A stretch of DNA of 64,000 nucleotides from positions 62,001 to 126,000 of the forward strand of contig JAISIZ010000034.1 in assembly GCA_031261785.1 (NCBI GenBank). The letters are read 5' to 3'. The translations under genes and the position numbers were made by a program. Below, piece by piece: positions 19,543 through 29,654 of this stretch. The number at the start of each line of letters is the position of its first letter. The stretch's first letter is position 1. The stretch is from Mediterranea sp. (in: CFB group bacteria) (GTDB lineage: Bacteria > Bacteroidota > Bacteroidia > Bacteroidales > Bacteroidaceae). A model generated the notes under the pieces. It saw nothing but the letters and a program-made list of their open reading frames with translations, did not search any database and was not told where the DNA came from.

Positions 19543-21183
19543 TCAGTCGCCCGTATTGTTTTTTCGCCTCAGATAGTGCATGGGGCTTTCGCCCGTGACT
19601 TCCTTGAACACGCGATAGAAGCGGAACCGGTCCGAGAATCCGGCCTCGTCGGCAATAGCCTCGACGGAGAGGTTGTTTTTCTCGTTCTTGTCGAGCAAAA
19701 CGATGGCCGCACGCAGCCGGTAACTATTGACGAACGTGCGGAAGTTGCAACGGGCGTTGTTGTTGATGGCGGCCGACAGGTACGAACGGTTGACTTGCAG
19801 GTCGCGGCTCATCGTCTTGATGGTGAAGTCGGAACGCAAGTAAGGTTTTTCGGTCTCCATGTACTCGCGTATCTGGAGAAACAGGATCCTGTCGGTCTCC
19901 TCGTTGCGCGGATCCGGGACCTGCCGTTCCCCGCGGCGACGACTATAGAGCCAGACGAGGAATGCCGCGACCGAAAGGACGAGGAGGCAGAGCGCCGCCA
20001 CGCTCCACGTCGTCCCTCCCTCGTTCTTCGGGGATTTCACCGTCTGCCGGAAACGTTTCTCGCGGTTGGGATTGTACTCCTCGTAGAAACTGTACGAAGC
20101 CTCGAGGGCCGAATCGAGGGCCATCCGCCCTTCTTCCCGCCGGCCGACGATGAAGTCGTATTCGCTCGTGAGCAGCAAGATTTCGACCTTGTGCTTGCCG
20201 AAAGGGGAAATGCTGTTGTAGTGATTGGCCAGCCCGATGTAGTACGGTACCGAATCGAGGCGGTCGAGGTTGAGGTAGGCGTCGCCCAGGGCCGTGGCGA
20301 ACTTGCAGGCCGCGTAGAATCCGCGTCCTTTCCACTCGGCGCTCCTGACGCCCGTCTTCAGGTAAGGGATGCTCCGGGCGTAATCGCCTCGCTTGAAGTA
20401 GACATAGCCGATGTTACCCTCGGCTATGGCGTCCCATTCGTCATGAAATTCGGTGTCGGTCCCCGCGATGTAGCGTCGATGGCGGATCATGTGGAACATG
20501 TGCTCGGCGTCGTTGTAGCGTTTCTGGTTAAGGTAATAGAGGCCCGTGTAATTGTAGGCCATGGCCAGGGCGCGGGCCTCGTGCGCCGCGAGCGGATCTT
20601 GCATCACGCGCTTCATCAGCGCCACCATCTCGTCGTGGTAGCCCAGCAACCAGCATAGCTCGCCAATCTCGGCGTAGTAGTAGAGGATATAGGGAAACTC
20701 TTGCACCGAGAGCTTGTCGCTGACGCTGACGATTCGCTCGGCCACCTCGACGGCGCGCTCGAAATCTTGCCGCACCGACTTGTAGGTGTCGAAAATAACG
20801 AAGAGGATGCGCAGCTGGATGTAGGTGTGCTCGGCGCTCTCGGCGATCGCGGCCAGCTCGCCCAGCTTCCCCATGTAGGTATCGGCAGGTTCGCCTTTCA
20901 CCTCTCGCTCGTATTCGATCTCGAGCAATTCGGCTTCCAGCTCAAGATTCAAGTCGTATTTTCCAGCCTCGTGCAGCTGGTGGATCATGCGCGACCACTC
21001 GTCGGGTCGTGCCTTGTCCAACTCGAGTTCCGCGTCGTACAGCCGTGCGATGTACGACGCGTAAGGTTTTCCCGCCATTTCGACGAAAGGATTTGTTTCC
21101 AAGGCATTCAGACGCGCAAAAACAACCAATGCCAGACAAACAACTGAAAAAACTCTCCGCTTAAAGGTATGCCATCCATCCAT
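19543..21183 (-). CDS. TPR-TM-AraC-type HTH membrane-associated transcriptional regulator
   Basis: N-terminal TPR-like helices, TM WSVAALCLLVLSVAAFLVWLYSRRR, C-terminal AraC HTH (SYLSAAINNNARCNFRTFVNSYRLRAA...ADEAGFSDRFRFYRVFKEVTGESPMHYLR). Confidence 0.88.
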   Translation of the reverse strand: MDGWHTFKRRVFSVVCLALVVFARLNALETNPFVEMAGKPYASYIARLYDAELELDKARPDEWSRMIHQLHEAGKYDLNLELEAELLEIEYEREVKGEPADTYMGKLGELAAIAESAEHTYIQLRILFVIFDTYKSVRQDFERAVEVAERIVSVSDKLSVQEFPYILYYYAEIGELCWLLGYHDEMVALMKRVMQDPLAAHEARALAMAYNYTGLYYLNQKRYNDAEHMFHMIRHRRYIAGTDTEFHDEWDAIAEGNIGYVYFKRGDYARSIPYLKTGVRSAEWKGRGFYAACKFATALGDAYLNLDRLDSVPYYIGLANHYNSISPFGKHKVEILLLTSEYDFIVGRREEGRMALDSALEASYSFYEEYNPNREKRFRQTVKSPKNEGGTTWSVAALCLLVLSVAAFLVWLYSRRRGERQVPDPRNEETDRILFLQIREYMETEKPYLRSDFTIKTMSRDLQVNRSYLSAAINNNARCNFRTFVNSYRLRAAIVLLDKNEKNNLSVEAIADEAGFSDRFRFYRVFKEVTGESPMHYLRRKNNTGD

Positions 21184-21339
21184 TTTTTTGTTTTTTTAAT
21201 CTCTCCAGAACGTTCCGTGAACTCCACGACGTACCGACCTGCCGCAAATATACGAAACAATATTCATTTCGCAGGCATCGAGAGGCGGAAAAGTTTCCTT
21301 TGGCTATATGTAGGGGCGAATGGAGGCGGGAAAAATATA

Positions 21340-21544
21340 GGGGTTTCTCCGCGTGGAGAAGTGCCCGAAAAAAAATAAAACGCGTTTCTCCTCGCGGAGA
21401 AGTGCCCAAAAAAAATAAAAACGCGTTTCTCCTCGCGGAGATGTGCCCAAAAAAAAATAAAACGCGTTTCTCCTCGCGGAGATGTGCCCAAAAAAAATAA
21501 AAACGCGTTTCTCCTCGAGGAGATGTGCCCCAAAAAATAAAATG
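21340..21544. repeat. 41-bp-period tandem repeat array (5 units), locus 2
   Basis: Units start at 21340, 21381, 21422, 21463 and 21504; core cgcgtttctcctcgcggagawgtgccc(a)n; hairpin ttctcc-tcgc-ggagaa in each unit. Confidence 0.96.
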
Positions 21545-21556
21545 GGCAAATCTCCA

Positions 21557-22891
21557 TCAGTTTGTCCGCTTCCTGAATTGCCACCAGAACATCAACCCGG
21601 CGCTGGTGAGGCCGAAAGGAAAAGCGAGCCAGACGCCGACAATGCCCCACCCCAACGCGAAACCGCAGACGTAGCCCACAGGCAGGGAGATGAGGAAATA
21701 AGCGACGAAGGCGATGAGCATCATCGGCTTCACGTCGGCGATGCCGCGCAGGGCATTGGCGAAGTTGACTTGCAGGCCATCGCCAAATTGGTAGACCAGG
21801 AAGGGAAGGATGAGCGAGGCCACCATGCCCGTCACCTCGGCGCTCTCGGTGAAGAGGCTCCCGAGATATCCGCGAGACAGGAAAATGAACGCGGAGAGCG
21901 CCACCGCCGTGGCGATGATGAGGTGGAAGCCGGCCGCGGCCGAACGGCGCACGCCCACCTTGTCGCGCTGCCCGTGGAAGTTGCTCACGCGGATGGCCAC
22001 CGCCGCGCCTATGCCGTAGTAGACCATGAAGGTGAGTTGCGCGATGGTAAGCATCACTTGGTGCGAGGCCAGGGCGATGGTGCCCAGCCACCCCACCATG
22101 ATGGTGCTCAGGCTGAACGAGGCGGTCTCCATCCCCATCTGCAGGGCAACGGGCCACCCCAGGGCGTTGATCCGGCGAAAGAGGGGCCGCGACCATCCCT
22201 GGCGGAGGAAACCGAGCTTGTAGCGCCTGAACCTGCGGGCACGCGAGAAGATGAGCGCGAAGACCACCACCATCGTCACCCGCGAGAAGAGGGTGCTGAC
22301 GCCCGCGCCCAGCAATCCCAGCTCGGGCATGCCCAGCTCACCGTAGATGAGGAGATAATTGCCGACAATGTTGAGCATATTGCCGCCCAGGAGAATCCAC
22401 ATGCCGGTCCGCGTGTCGGTGATGCCGTCGGCAAACTGCTTGAAGCCGTTGAAGAGCATCACGAAGGGCAGCGAGGCGAGCGACACCAGGAAATAGGGGC
22501 GGATGAGGGGGATCAGCTCCCCGGGCTGGCCGAGCCGCCCCACGCAGAGGTAGACGACGGCCATGGCGAGCGTGAGCAGCGCCGCCACCAGCCCGTTGGC
22601 CAGCAAGCTGGCGCGCAGCGCCTGCCCGGCGGCGCCATACTGCCGGGTGCCGAAGAGGCTGCCCACCACGGGGGTCAGCCCGTACGAGAAACCCGTGCCG
22701 AAAAGTATGACGAGGTTGAAGAGGTTGTTGACGAAAGAGGCCGCCCCCAGCTCGGGCGTGCTGTGGCGCCCTATCATCAGCGTGTCGGCGAAGCCGAGCA
22801 CGATGAGACCCAGCTGTCCCACGACGATGGGCAGGCCCAGCTTGACGAGCGAGTGGTAGTGCGGCCGGTATGCGCTGAAAGCGTAGCTCAT
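21557..22891 (-). CDS. MATE family efflux transporter
   Basis: 12-TM protein; KLGLPIVVGQLGLIVLGFADTLMIGRHSTPELGAASFVNNLFNLV and related MATE motifs. Confidence 0.92.
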   Translation of the reverse strand: MSYAFSAYRPHYHSLVKLGLPIVVGQLGLIVLGFADTLMIGRHSTPELGAASFVNNLFNLVILFGTGFSYGLTPVVGSLFGTRQYGAAGQALRASLLANGLVAALLTLAMAVVYLCVGRLGQPGELIPLIRPYFLVSLASLPFVMLFNGFKQFADGITDTRTGMWILLGGNMLNIVGNYLLIYGELGMPELGLLGAGVSTLFSRVTMVVVFALIFSRARRFRRYKLGFLRQGWSRPLFRRINALGWPVALQMGMETASFSLSTIMVGWLGTIALASHQVMLTIAQLTFMVYYGIGAAVAIRVSNFHGQRDKVGVRRSAAAGFHLIIATAVALSAFIFLSRGYLGSLFTESAEVTGMVASLILPFLVYQFGDGLQVNFANALRGIADVKPMMLIAFVAYFLISLPVGYVCGFALGWGIVGVWLAFPFGLTSAGLMFWWQFRKRTN

Positions 22892-24120
22892 CGCCGCTTG
22901 TAATAGAGCACCGACGCGTTGGAGGGTCGAAACGCCGAGCGGGCCGCGTCGCGCAACCGCGCGGAGGTGACGGCACGGTAGCGGCCAACCTCCCCGTTCA
23001 GGTCCTCTGCCTGCCCCAACAGCTCGAACCAGGCAAGGTTGGTGGCCACGTTGAGGTAGTTGATGTTGCCAAAAATCTGGGTGGACTCGAATTTGTTCTT
23101 CACCTTCTCGAGTTCCTCCTCGCCCACCAGGTCGGCACGGAGCGCCTCGAGTTCCTCGACCACAGCCGCTTCGCCCCGCTCCAGGGAGACGCCGGGGGCG
23201 GGGTTGCCGGTAATCTGCAACAATCCCGGGTCGACGCTCCCCGTGACGTAGGCGTTAAGGCTGGTGAAGAGCTTCCGTTCCTTCACCAGCCGACGGGTGA
23301 GCCGGCTGGAGCTTCCGTTGCTCAGCACGTCGGAGAGGATGTCGTAGGCGTAGTAGTCGGGCGAGCGGTGTCCGCAGATGTGATAGGCCATGAAGAGGGC
23401 GTCGAGCGGTACGTCGCGCTCCACGGTGAGCCTCCGCTCGGCCGTCTGCTCGGGTTCGGCGGGCAGCCGGGGATGGGGCACGTCGCGCCGGGGTATGGGC
23501 GCGAACCATTTCTCGGTCAGCTCCACGGCCTCGTCGAACGCGATGTTGCCGGTCACGGCGAGTATGGCGTTGTTGGGCGCGTAGAAATGGAAGAAGAAGT
23601 CTTTCACCTCCTCGAGCGTGGCATTGGCGATGTGCGACAGCTCCTTGCCTATGGTGGGCCAGCGGTAGGGATGCACGCGGTAGGCCAGCGGTCGCAGGAT
23701 GTGTCCCACGTCGCCATACGGCTGGTTGAGGCAACGCTGCTTGAACTCCTCCATCACCACGCCGCGCTGTACCTCGAGGCTTCGCTCGCTGAAGTCGAGG
23801 CTCAACATGCGGTCGGACTCGAGCCAGAAGGCGGTCTCGACGTTCTGCCGGGGCACGGTGAGGTAGTAGTTGGTGATGTCGTTGTTGGTCCAGGCGTTGT
23901 TTTCGCCTCCCGCGAGCTGGAGGGGCTTGTCGTAGTCGGGAATGTTGGCCGACCCTCCGAACATGAGGTGTTCGAAGAGATGCGCGAAGCCGGTGTGCTC
24001 GGGATTCTCGTCGCGCGCGCCTACCTTATATAATATGTTCAGCGCCACCATCCGCGTGCTCTCGTCGCGCGTGTGCACCAGGCGCAGCCCGTTGTCGAGC
24101 GAATGCCTGTTGATCTTCAT
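22888..24120 (-). CDS. M16 family metallopeptidase (pitrilysin/processing-peptidase-like)
   Basis: NILYKVGARDENPEHTGFAHLFEHLMFGGS = HxxEH zinc motif. Confidence 0.93.
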   Translation of the reverse strand: MKINRHSLDNGLRLVHTRDESTRMVALNILYKVGARDENPEHTGFAHLFEHLMFGGSANIPDYDKPLQLAGGENNAWTNNDITNYYLTVPRQNVETAFWLESDRMLSLDFSERSLEVQRGVVMEEFKQRCLNQPYGDVGHILRPLAYRVHPYRWPTIGKELSHIANATLEEVKDFFFHFYAPNNAILAVTGNIAFDEAVELTEKWFAPIPRRDVPHPRLPAEPEQTAERRLTVERDVPLDALFMAYHICGHRSPDYYAYDILSDVLSNGSSSRLTRRLVKERKLFTSLNAYVTGSVDPGLLQITGNPAPGVSLERGEAAVVEELEALRADLVGEEELEKVKNKFESTQIFGNINYLNVATNLAWFELLGQAEDLNGEVGRYRAVTSARLRDAARSAFRPSNASVLYYKRR

Positions 24121-24953
24121 TCCACCGTCATTTTAAGGATCTTCACGTCCTCCTCGGGGCGGTCTATCCAGTCGGTCTTCACCCGCTGTATGCTGTCCAC
24201 GACGTCCATGCCGCTCACCACCTCGCCAAACACGGTGTACTCGCCATCGAGGTGCGGGGCGCCTCCCAGGGTGGTGTATGCCTCCAGTTGCTCGGGGGTG
24301 AACTTGTACTCGGGCAGGGTAGCGACCATTTCTTCGGCCTGGAGAAAGAGTTTCAGCTGCATGGAGTTAAGGCTGTCCTGGTCCTTCGCCTTTTGCAGGC
24401 GGAGTACCTCCTTTATGTTTTTCTGCATCAGCTCGTTGTAGGCGCGGTTGACCATGTTCCCGTTCAGCGGCTTCTCCATGCCCATGAGGGTGGAATCGTT
24501 GTACACCTGGCCGGTGACGATGTAGAACTGGCAGCCCGAGGATTCTTTCTTCGGGTTCGAGTCGTCGCCCTCTCGGGCGGCCGACAGCGCCCCTCTCTTG
24601 TGGAAATACTTGGGATATACAAATTCGGAGCGGATGGTGTAGCCCACGCCGCCGAAGCCCAGCATCTTGCCCTTGGGCGCATTTTTCGAGTTGGGGTCGC
24701 CCGCCTGAATCATGAAATCCTTAATGACGCGGTGGAAGAGCGTCCCCTCGTAGGTGCTATCCTTCGCCAGCTTGACGAAATTGTCGCGATGCAGGGGCGT
24801 CTCGTTGTACAGCTTGACGGTGATGTCGCCCACCGACGTCTCGATCTTCACCAATGTCTCTTTGTCCATTTCCTTGTTCTTTTGGGTGCCGCCCTGGCAG
24901 GCCGTCAGCCCGGCCAGCGACACGGTTAATAACGCGAATACGATTTTTTTCAT
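24117..24953 (-). CDS. Cyclophilin-type peptidylprolyl isomerase lipoprotein
   Basis: Lipobox SLAGLTACQGG; LYNETPLHRDNFVKLAKDSTYEGTLFHRVIKDFMIQAGDP; FGEVVSGMDVVDSIQ. Confidence 0.93.
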   Translation of the reverse strand: MKKIVFALLTVSLAGLTACQGGTQKNKEMDKETLVKIETSVGDITVKLYNETPLHRDNFVKLAKDSTYEGTLFHRVIKDFMIQAGDPNSKNAPKGKMLGFGGVGYTIRSEFVYPKYFHKRGALSAAREGDDSNPKKESSGCQFYIVTGQVYNDSTLMGMEKPLNGNMVNRAYNELMQKNIKEVLRLQKAKDQDSLNSMQLKLFLQAEEMVATLPEYKFTPEQLEAYTTLGGAPHLDGEYTVFGEVVSGMDVVDSIQRVKTDWIDRPEEDVKILKMTVE

Positions 24954-24965
24954 AATCTTTTTTTT

Positions 24966-25676
24966 TTAATCGGCGAGGTTGCCGATAGCTCCCTCGCCTT
25001 CTTGTTGACTTACACTAAACAGGCTCCATGGTTTTCCTTCGGGCGGCGGCGCCACCACTTCCACCAGCTCCTTGGAGACGGGGTGGACGAAGCGCATCAT
25101 GCGGGCGTGCAGGCTGATGCCTCCGTCGGGATTCGAGCGCGGCGAGCCGTACTTGAGGTCGCCCTTGATGGGGCATCCTATCTTGGCCAGCTGGCAGCGT
25201 ATCTGGTGGTGCCGGCCGGTCAGCAGGTCCACCTCCAGCAGGTAATAGTTTTCCGAGCGGCCCGCCAGGCGGTAGCGCAGCACGGCTTTCTTGCCGCCCG
25301 GCACTTCCCGGTCGTAGGCGTAGCTCTTGTTCTGGCGTTCGTTGCGCACCAGGTAGTGGGTCAGCTCGGCTTCCGTCTCGGCGGGGAGACTCTTCACCAC
25401 GGCCCAATAGGTTTTCCGCACCTCGCCCAACCTGAACATCTCGTTGAGCCTCGCCAGCGCCTTGCTCGTCTTGGCGAACAACACGAGACCGCTCACGGGA
25501 CGGTCCAGCCGGTGCACGACACCGATAAAGACGTTACCGGGCTTCCGGTACTTCTCCTTCAGGTACTGCTTGATGGTCTCCGAAAGGGGTACGTCGCCCG
25601 TCTTGTCGGCCTGGACAATCTCGGAAGCGGTCTTGTTGACGATGATGAGGTGGTTGTCTTCGTAAACGACAGTCAT
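24966..25676 (-). CDS. RluA family pseudouridine synthase
   Basis: VVHRLDRPVSGLVLFAKTSKALARLNEMF; LLTGRHHQIRCQLAKIGCPIKGDLKYG. Confidence 0.93.
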   Translation of the reverse strand: MTVVYEDNHLIIVNKTASEIVQADKTGDVPLSETIKQYLKEKYRKPGNVFIGVVHRLDRPVSGLVLFAKTSKALARLNEMFRLGEVRKTYWAVVKSLPAETEAELTHYLVRNERQNKSYAYDREVPGGKKAVLRYRLAGRSENYYLLEVDLLTGRHHQIRCQLAKIGCPIKGDLKYGSPRSNPDGGISLHARMMRFVHPVSKELVEVVAPPPEGKPWSLFSVSQQEGEGAIGNLAD

Positions 25677-25685
25677 TCGGCTTCG

Positions 25686-26432
25686 TCACATATTCATGCC
25701 ACCATCCACCTGGATCACTTGACCCGACACGTACGACGACAGGTCGGAGGCGAGGAACGTGGCGACGTTGGCCACATCCTCGGGTGTTCCGCCGCGCCTC
25801 AGGGGAATCTTCTTGGCCCATTCGGCCCTGACCTCGTCGGAGAGCGCGGCCGTCATGTCCGTCAGGATGAAGCCCGGCGCGATGGCGTTGGCCCGTATGC
25901 CCCGCGAGCCCAGCTCCTGGGCGATGGATTTGGCCAGGGCGATCATTCCGGCCTTGGAGGCGGCGTAGTTGGCCTGGCCGGCATTGCCATGCACGCCCAC
26001 CACGGACGCCATGTTGATGATGCTCCCGGCCTTCTGCCGCATCATGACGGGCGTGCAGGCGTGGATGAAGTTGAACGCCGACTTGAGGTTGACGTTGATG
26101 ACCATGTCCCATTGCTGTTCGCTCATGCGCATCATCAGCCCGTCGCGGGTGATACCGGCGTTGTTCACCAGGATGTCGATGCGTCCGAAATCGGCGTGTA
26201 TCTGTCCCACGACTTTCTCGGTGTCCTCGAAATTGGCCGCGTTGGAGGCGTATCCCTTGGCTTTCACGCCCATGGCCTCTATCTCCTTCACGGTCGCTTC
26301 CGCGTTGTCGTCGATAAGGAGGTCCGTGAACGCGATGTTCGCGCCTTCGGCGGCGAATTTCAGGGCGATGGCCTTGCCAATGCCGCGGGCGGCGCCTGTC
26401 ACCAGGGCCGTTTTACCGTCTAATAATCCCAT
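25686..26432 (-). CDS. fabG: 3-oxoacyl-[acyl-carrier-protein] reductase
   Basis: SDR fold: ALVTGAARGIGKAIA, NNAGITRDGLMMRM, YAASKAGMIALAKSIAQELGSRGIRANAIAPGFI. Confidence 0.93.
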   Translation of the reverse strand: MGLLDGKTALVTGAARGIGKAIALKFAAEGANIAFTDLLIDDNAEATVKEIEAMGVKAKGYASNAANFEDTEKVVGQIHADFGRIDILVNNAGITRDGLMMRMSEQQWDMVINVNLKSAFNFIHACTPVMMRQKAGSIINMASVVGVHGNAGQANYAASKAGMIALAKSIAQELGSRGIRANAIAPGFILTDMTAALSDEVRAEWAKKIPLRRGGTPEDVANVATFLASDLSSYVSGQVIQVDGGMNM

Positions 26433-26452
26433 ATTGCAAAAAAGTTATTTAA

Positions 26453-27043
26453 TTAAATGTTTTTTCTACGCAACGCGCCAAACACGATGTTGGTCACGTA
26501 CTTGTCTTTCGTTTCTTCGTCGAGATCGGCGCCTATGTGCCCGCGTATGTAGGGAACCTCGATGCCCTTGAGGCAATAGTGCACCAGCTCGGCGGTCATG
26601 TCGACGTCGTCGATTTCGAACACACCTTTCTCTTGCCCTTCTTGCAGCACGGCCTTGAAGAGCTGCATCTCCTTGGCGTCGAATTTCTTGCGCACTTTCT
26701 CTACGCGCCAGATGTCGCGGAAGAAGTTGCCGCGCAGCGTGCCATTGCGATATACGGCCTCTTTCACGGCGTCGAGCCGGGTGTATATCAGCTCAATGAT
26801 CTTCGCGTCGGGCGAAATCTCCTTTTCGGCCACTTGCTTCATCACTTCCGACAGGATATCCAGCTCCGACTCCACCACGGCGAGGTAGATCTCTTCTTTG
26901 CTTTTAAAGTAGGTGTAAAGCGTGCGCCTCCCCTTTTTAGAAGCAATGGCGATATCGTTCATGGTCGTGCTCTCGACGCCTTCTTTAGCGAAAAGCTGGC
27001 GGGCGACATCCACCAATTTGGCCTTAGTTCTCGATACGGTCAT
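26453..27043 (-). CDS. TetR/AcrR family transcriptional regulator
   Basis: N-terminal HTH: VDVARQLFAKEGVESTTMNDIAIASKKGRRTLYTYFKSKEEIYLAVVE. Confidence 0.92.
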   Translation of the reverse strand: MTVSRTKAKLVDVARQLFAKEGVESTTMNDIAIASKKGRRTLYTYFKSKEEIYLAVVESELDILSEVMKQVAEKEISPDAKIIELIYTRLDAVKEAVYRNGTLRGNFFRDIWRVEKVRKKFDAKEMQLFKAVLQEGQEKGVFEIDDVDMTAELVHYCLKGIEVPYIRGHIGADLDEETKDKYVTNIVFGALRRKNI

Positions 27044-27514
27044 AGGTCCTATATTGCACAGGTTTGAATATTTTGAGCAAAAGTATATCTTTTCTTCCTA
27101 CCGCACAAGAAAAAAAGGGAGAATAATTACATCCCGGCCGTTTTCCCCCGGTTTATTGCCTCTCTCGACGCCCCACCGTTACAGAAATCTCCCGGGCGGA
27201 TCGCACCAATCCTCTGAGTCCAACCGATTGATAAATACCTTCGCTCCATCGCGATAGTGTCGCGAGAAGATTTGAGGCCATAGCCCATCAACCCGATGGA
27301 GAAAACGGATCTCCGCGCGATAAAGAACGCGTGCCGAATCAGACAGCATAGCCATACGACCGGCCCTACGGCGACCTGTAGCGAGGCGGCCCGAAACGGC
27401 TGTTTATATCATTTTATAGTTTATTATGGATTAAATTCGGGCGTTTATAATAAAATTTTGGTAATTTCGTGCACTTTTATAGCAAATCACTCAAATTACT
27501 AACAATTTATTATA

Positions 27515-27775
27515 ATGAAGAACGTCGAAACAGCACTTATGCTCATGGTAGTCGGTATGGCTACCGTATTCCTTATCCTCGTGATAGTCATTTATTTAGG
27601 AAAACTACTCATCTCCCTCGTTAACAAGTACGCCCCCGAAGAAGTGGTGCCTGTGAAACAAAGGGCATCGCCAAGCCCGGCTCCCATACCGGGAAACATC
27701 ATGGCCGCCATAGCCGCCGCCGTGAACGTGGTGACGCACAACAAAGGACGAGTGTCCAAAGTAGAGAAACGATAA
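27515..27775 (+). CDS. oadG: OadG family protein (Na+ pump decarboxylase gamma subunit)
   Basis: Small single-TM protein with short cytoplasmic tail, immediately upstream of OadA/OadB homologues. Confidence 0.82.
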   Translation: MKNVETALMLMVVGMATVFLILVIVIYLGKLLISLVNKYAPEEVVPVKQRASPSPAPIPGNIMAAIAAAVNVVTHNKGRVSKVEKR

Positions 27776-27818
27776 ACAACAATCAAAGAAAGTATGTCTA
27801 TATATAAATAAGGTATAT

Positions 27819-29654
27819 ATGAAACGAGAGATAAAATTCAGCTTAATGTTCCGTGACATGTGGCAATCGGCCGGAAAGTACGTGCCACGGGTAGATCAAT
27901 TGGTGAAAGTGGCCCCGGCCATCATCGAAATGGGCTGCTTCGCCCGAGTGGAAACCAACGGAGGAGGATTCGAGCAAGTGAACCTCCTGTTCGGAGAGAA
28001 CCCCAACCGAGCCGTGCGCGAATGGACGAAACCCTTCCACGAAGCCGGCATCCAGACACACATGCTCGACCGGGCGCTGAACGGACTACGCATGAGTCCC
28101 GTGCCGGCCGACGTGCGCAAGCTCTTCTACAAGGTGAAGAAGGCCCAAGGCACCGACATCACCCGCACCTTCTGCGGACTGAACGACGTGCGCAACATCG
28201 CCCCCTCCATCGCCTACGCCAAGGAGGCAGGCATGATCTCGCAATGCTCCCTCTGCATCACCCACTCGCCCATACACACCGTGGAGTACTACACCAACAT
28301 GGCGCTCGAACTCATCGCGCTGGGAGCCGACGAGATCTGCGTGAAGGACATGGCCGGCATAGGACGGCCGGCCTCGCTGGGCAAACTGGTAGCCAACATC
28401 AAGAAAGCGCACCCCGAAATCCCCGTGCAGTACCACAGCCACGCCGGACCGGGATTCAACATGGCCAGCATACTCGAGGTGTGCGAAGCCGGATGCGACT
28501 ATATCGACGTGGGCATGGAACCCCTGTCGTGGGGAACGGGACACGCCGACCTCCTCAGCGTGCAAGCCATGCTGAAGGACGCCGGATACCAGGTGCCCGA
28601 AGTCAACATGGAGGCTTACATGAAGGTGAGAGGAATGATCCAGGAATTCATGGACGACTTCCTCGGCCTATACATCAGCCCGCAAAACAGGCTGATGAAC
28701 TCCCTGCTCATCGGGCCGGGACTACCCGGAGGCATGATGGGAAGCCTCATGGCCGACCTCGAGACCAACCTCGAGTCCATCAACAAGTACAAGGCCAAAC
28801 GCAACCTCCCCTTCATGACGCAAGACCAGCTGCTCATCAAGCTCTTCAACGAAGTGTCGTACGTATGGCCGCGCGTGGGATACCCACCCTTGGTCACCCC
28901 CTTCAGCCAATACGTGAAAAACCTCGCCATGATGAACGTGATGGCGATGGAGAAAGGCAAGGAACGATGGGGGATGATAGCCGACGACATCTGGGACATG
29001 ATACTCGGCAAGGCGGGACGACTGCCCGGAACCCTCGCCCCGGAAATCGTGGAGAAGGCCGAGCGCGAGGGACGCAAATTCTTCGACGGCAACCCGCAGG
29101 ACAACTACCCCGACGCCCTCGACAAGTACCGCAAGCTGATGAAAGAGAATAAATGGCCCGCGGGACAGGACGATGAGGAACTCTTCGAGTACGCCATGCA
29201 CCCCGCGCAGTACGAGGCATACAAAAGCGGGAAAGCCAAGGAGGACTTCCTCGAGGACGTGGCCAAACGACGCGCCGAGAAGGAGAAGTCGCCCCTGGAC
29301 GACGCCAAGCCAAAGACGCTCACCGTGCAAGTCGACGGACAGTCGTACCGCGTCACCGTGGCCTACGGCGACGTCGATCTCCCGACCGACAGCCCGGCCG
29401 CCGCGCAAATCGCCAGCGGCGAGGGACGGGACGTGCTCTCGCCCCTCGAAGGGAAATTCTTCTTAGTGAAAAACGCGCAGGAGACGCCGCTCAAACCCGG
29501 CGACACCGTGAAGAAAGGCGACGTGCTGGGATACGTGGAGGCCATGAAGACCTACAACGCCATACGGGCCGAATTTGACGGCACCGTGACAGCCATCTGC
29601 GTCGCGCCGGGAGATGCGGTATCCGAGGATGACATTCTAATGAAGATCGCGTGA
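27819..29654 (+). CDS. oadA: Biotin-dependent carboxyltransferase: oxaloacetate decarboxylase alpha / pyruvate carboxylase subunit B
   Basis: FSLMFRDMWQSAGKY..., CVKDMAGI...PVQYHSHAGPG carboxyltransferase motifs; C-terminal biotinyl motif VEAMKT. Confidence 0.92.
   Translation: MKREIKFSLMFRDMWQSAGKYVPRVDQLVKVAPAIIEMGCFARVETNGGGFEQVNLLFGENPNRAVREWTKPFHEAGIQTHMLDRALNGLRMSPVPADVRKLFYKVKKAQGTDITRTFCGLNDVRNIAPSIAYAKEAGMISQCSLCITHSPIHTVEYYTNMALELIALGADEICVKDMAGIGRPASLGKLVANIKKAHPEIPVQYHSHAGPGFNMASILEVCEAGCDYIDVGMEPLSWGTGHADLLSVQAMLKDAGYQVPEVNMEAYMKVRGMIQEFMDDFLGLYISPQNRLMNSLLIGPGLPGGMMGSLMADLETNLESINKYKAKRNLPFMTQDQLLIKLFNEVSYVWPRVGYPPLVTPFSQYVKNLAMMNVMAMEKGKERWGMIADDIWDMILGKAGRLPGTLAPEIVEKAEREGRKFFDGNPQDNYPDALDKYRKLMKENKWPAGQDDEELFEYAMHPAQYEAYKSGKAKEDFLEDVAKRRAEKEKSPLDDAKPKTLTVQVDGQSYRVTVAYGDVDLPTDSPAAAQIASGEGRDVLSPLEGKFFLVKNAQETPLKPGDTVKKGDVLGYVEAMKTYNAIRAEFDGTVTAICVAPGDAVSEDDILMKIA

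Noticed and set aside
21161-22196. ORFs with repeated GTSPRGETRF / HLREEKRVFIFFGH peptides
   Set aside because: Translation of the 41-bp array in rotating frames; period is not a multiple of 3, so not a repeat protein.
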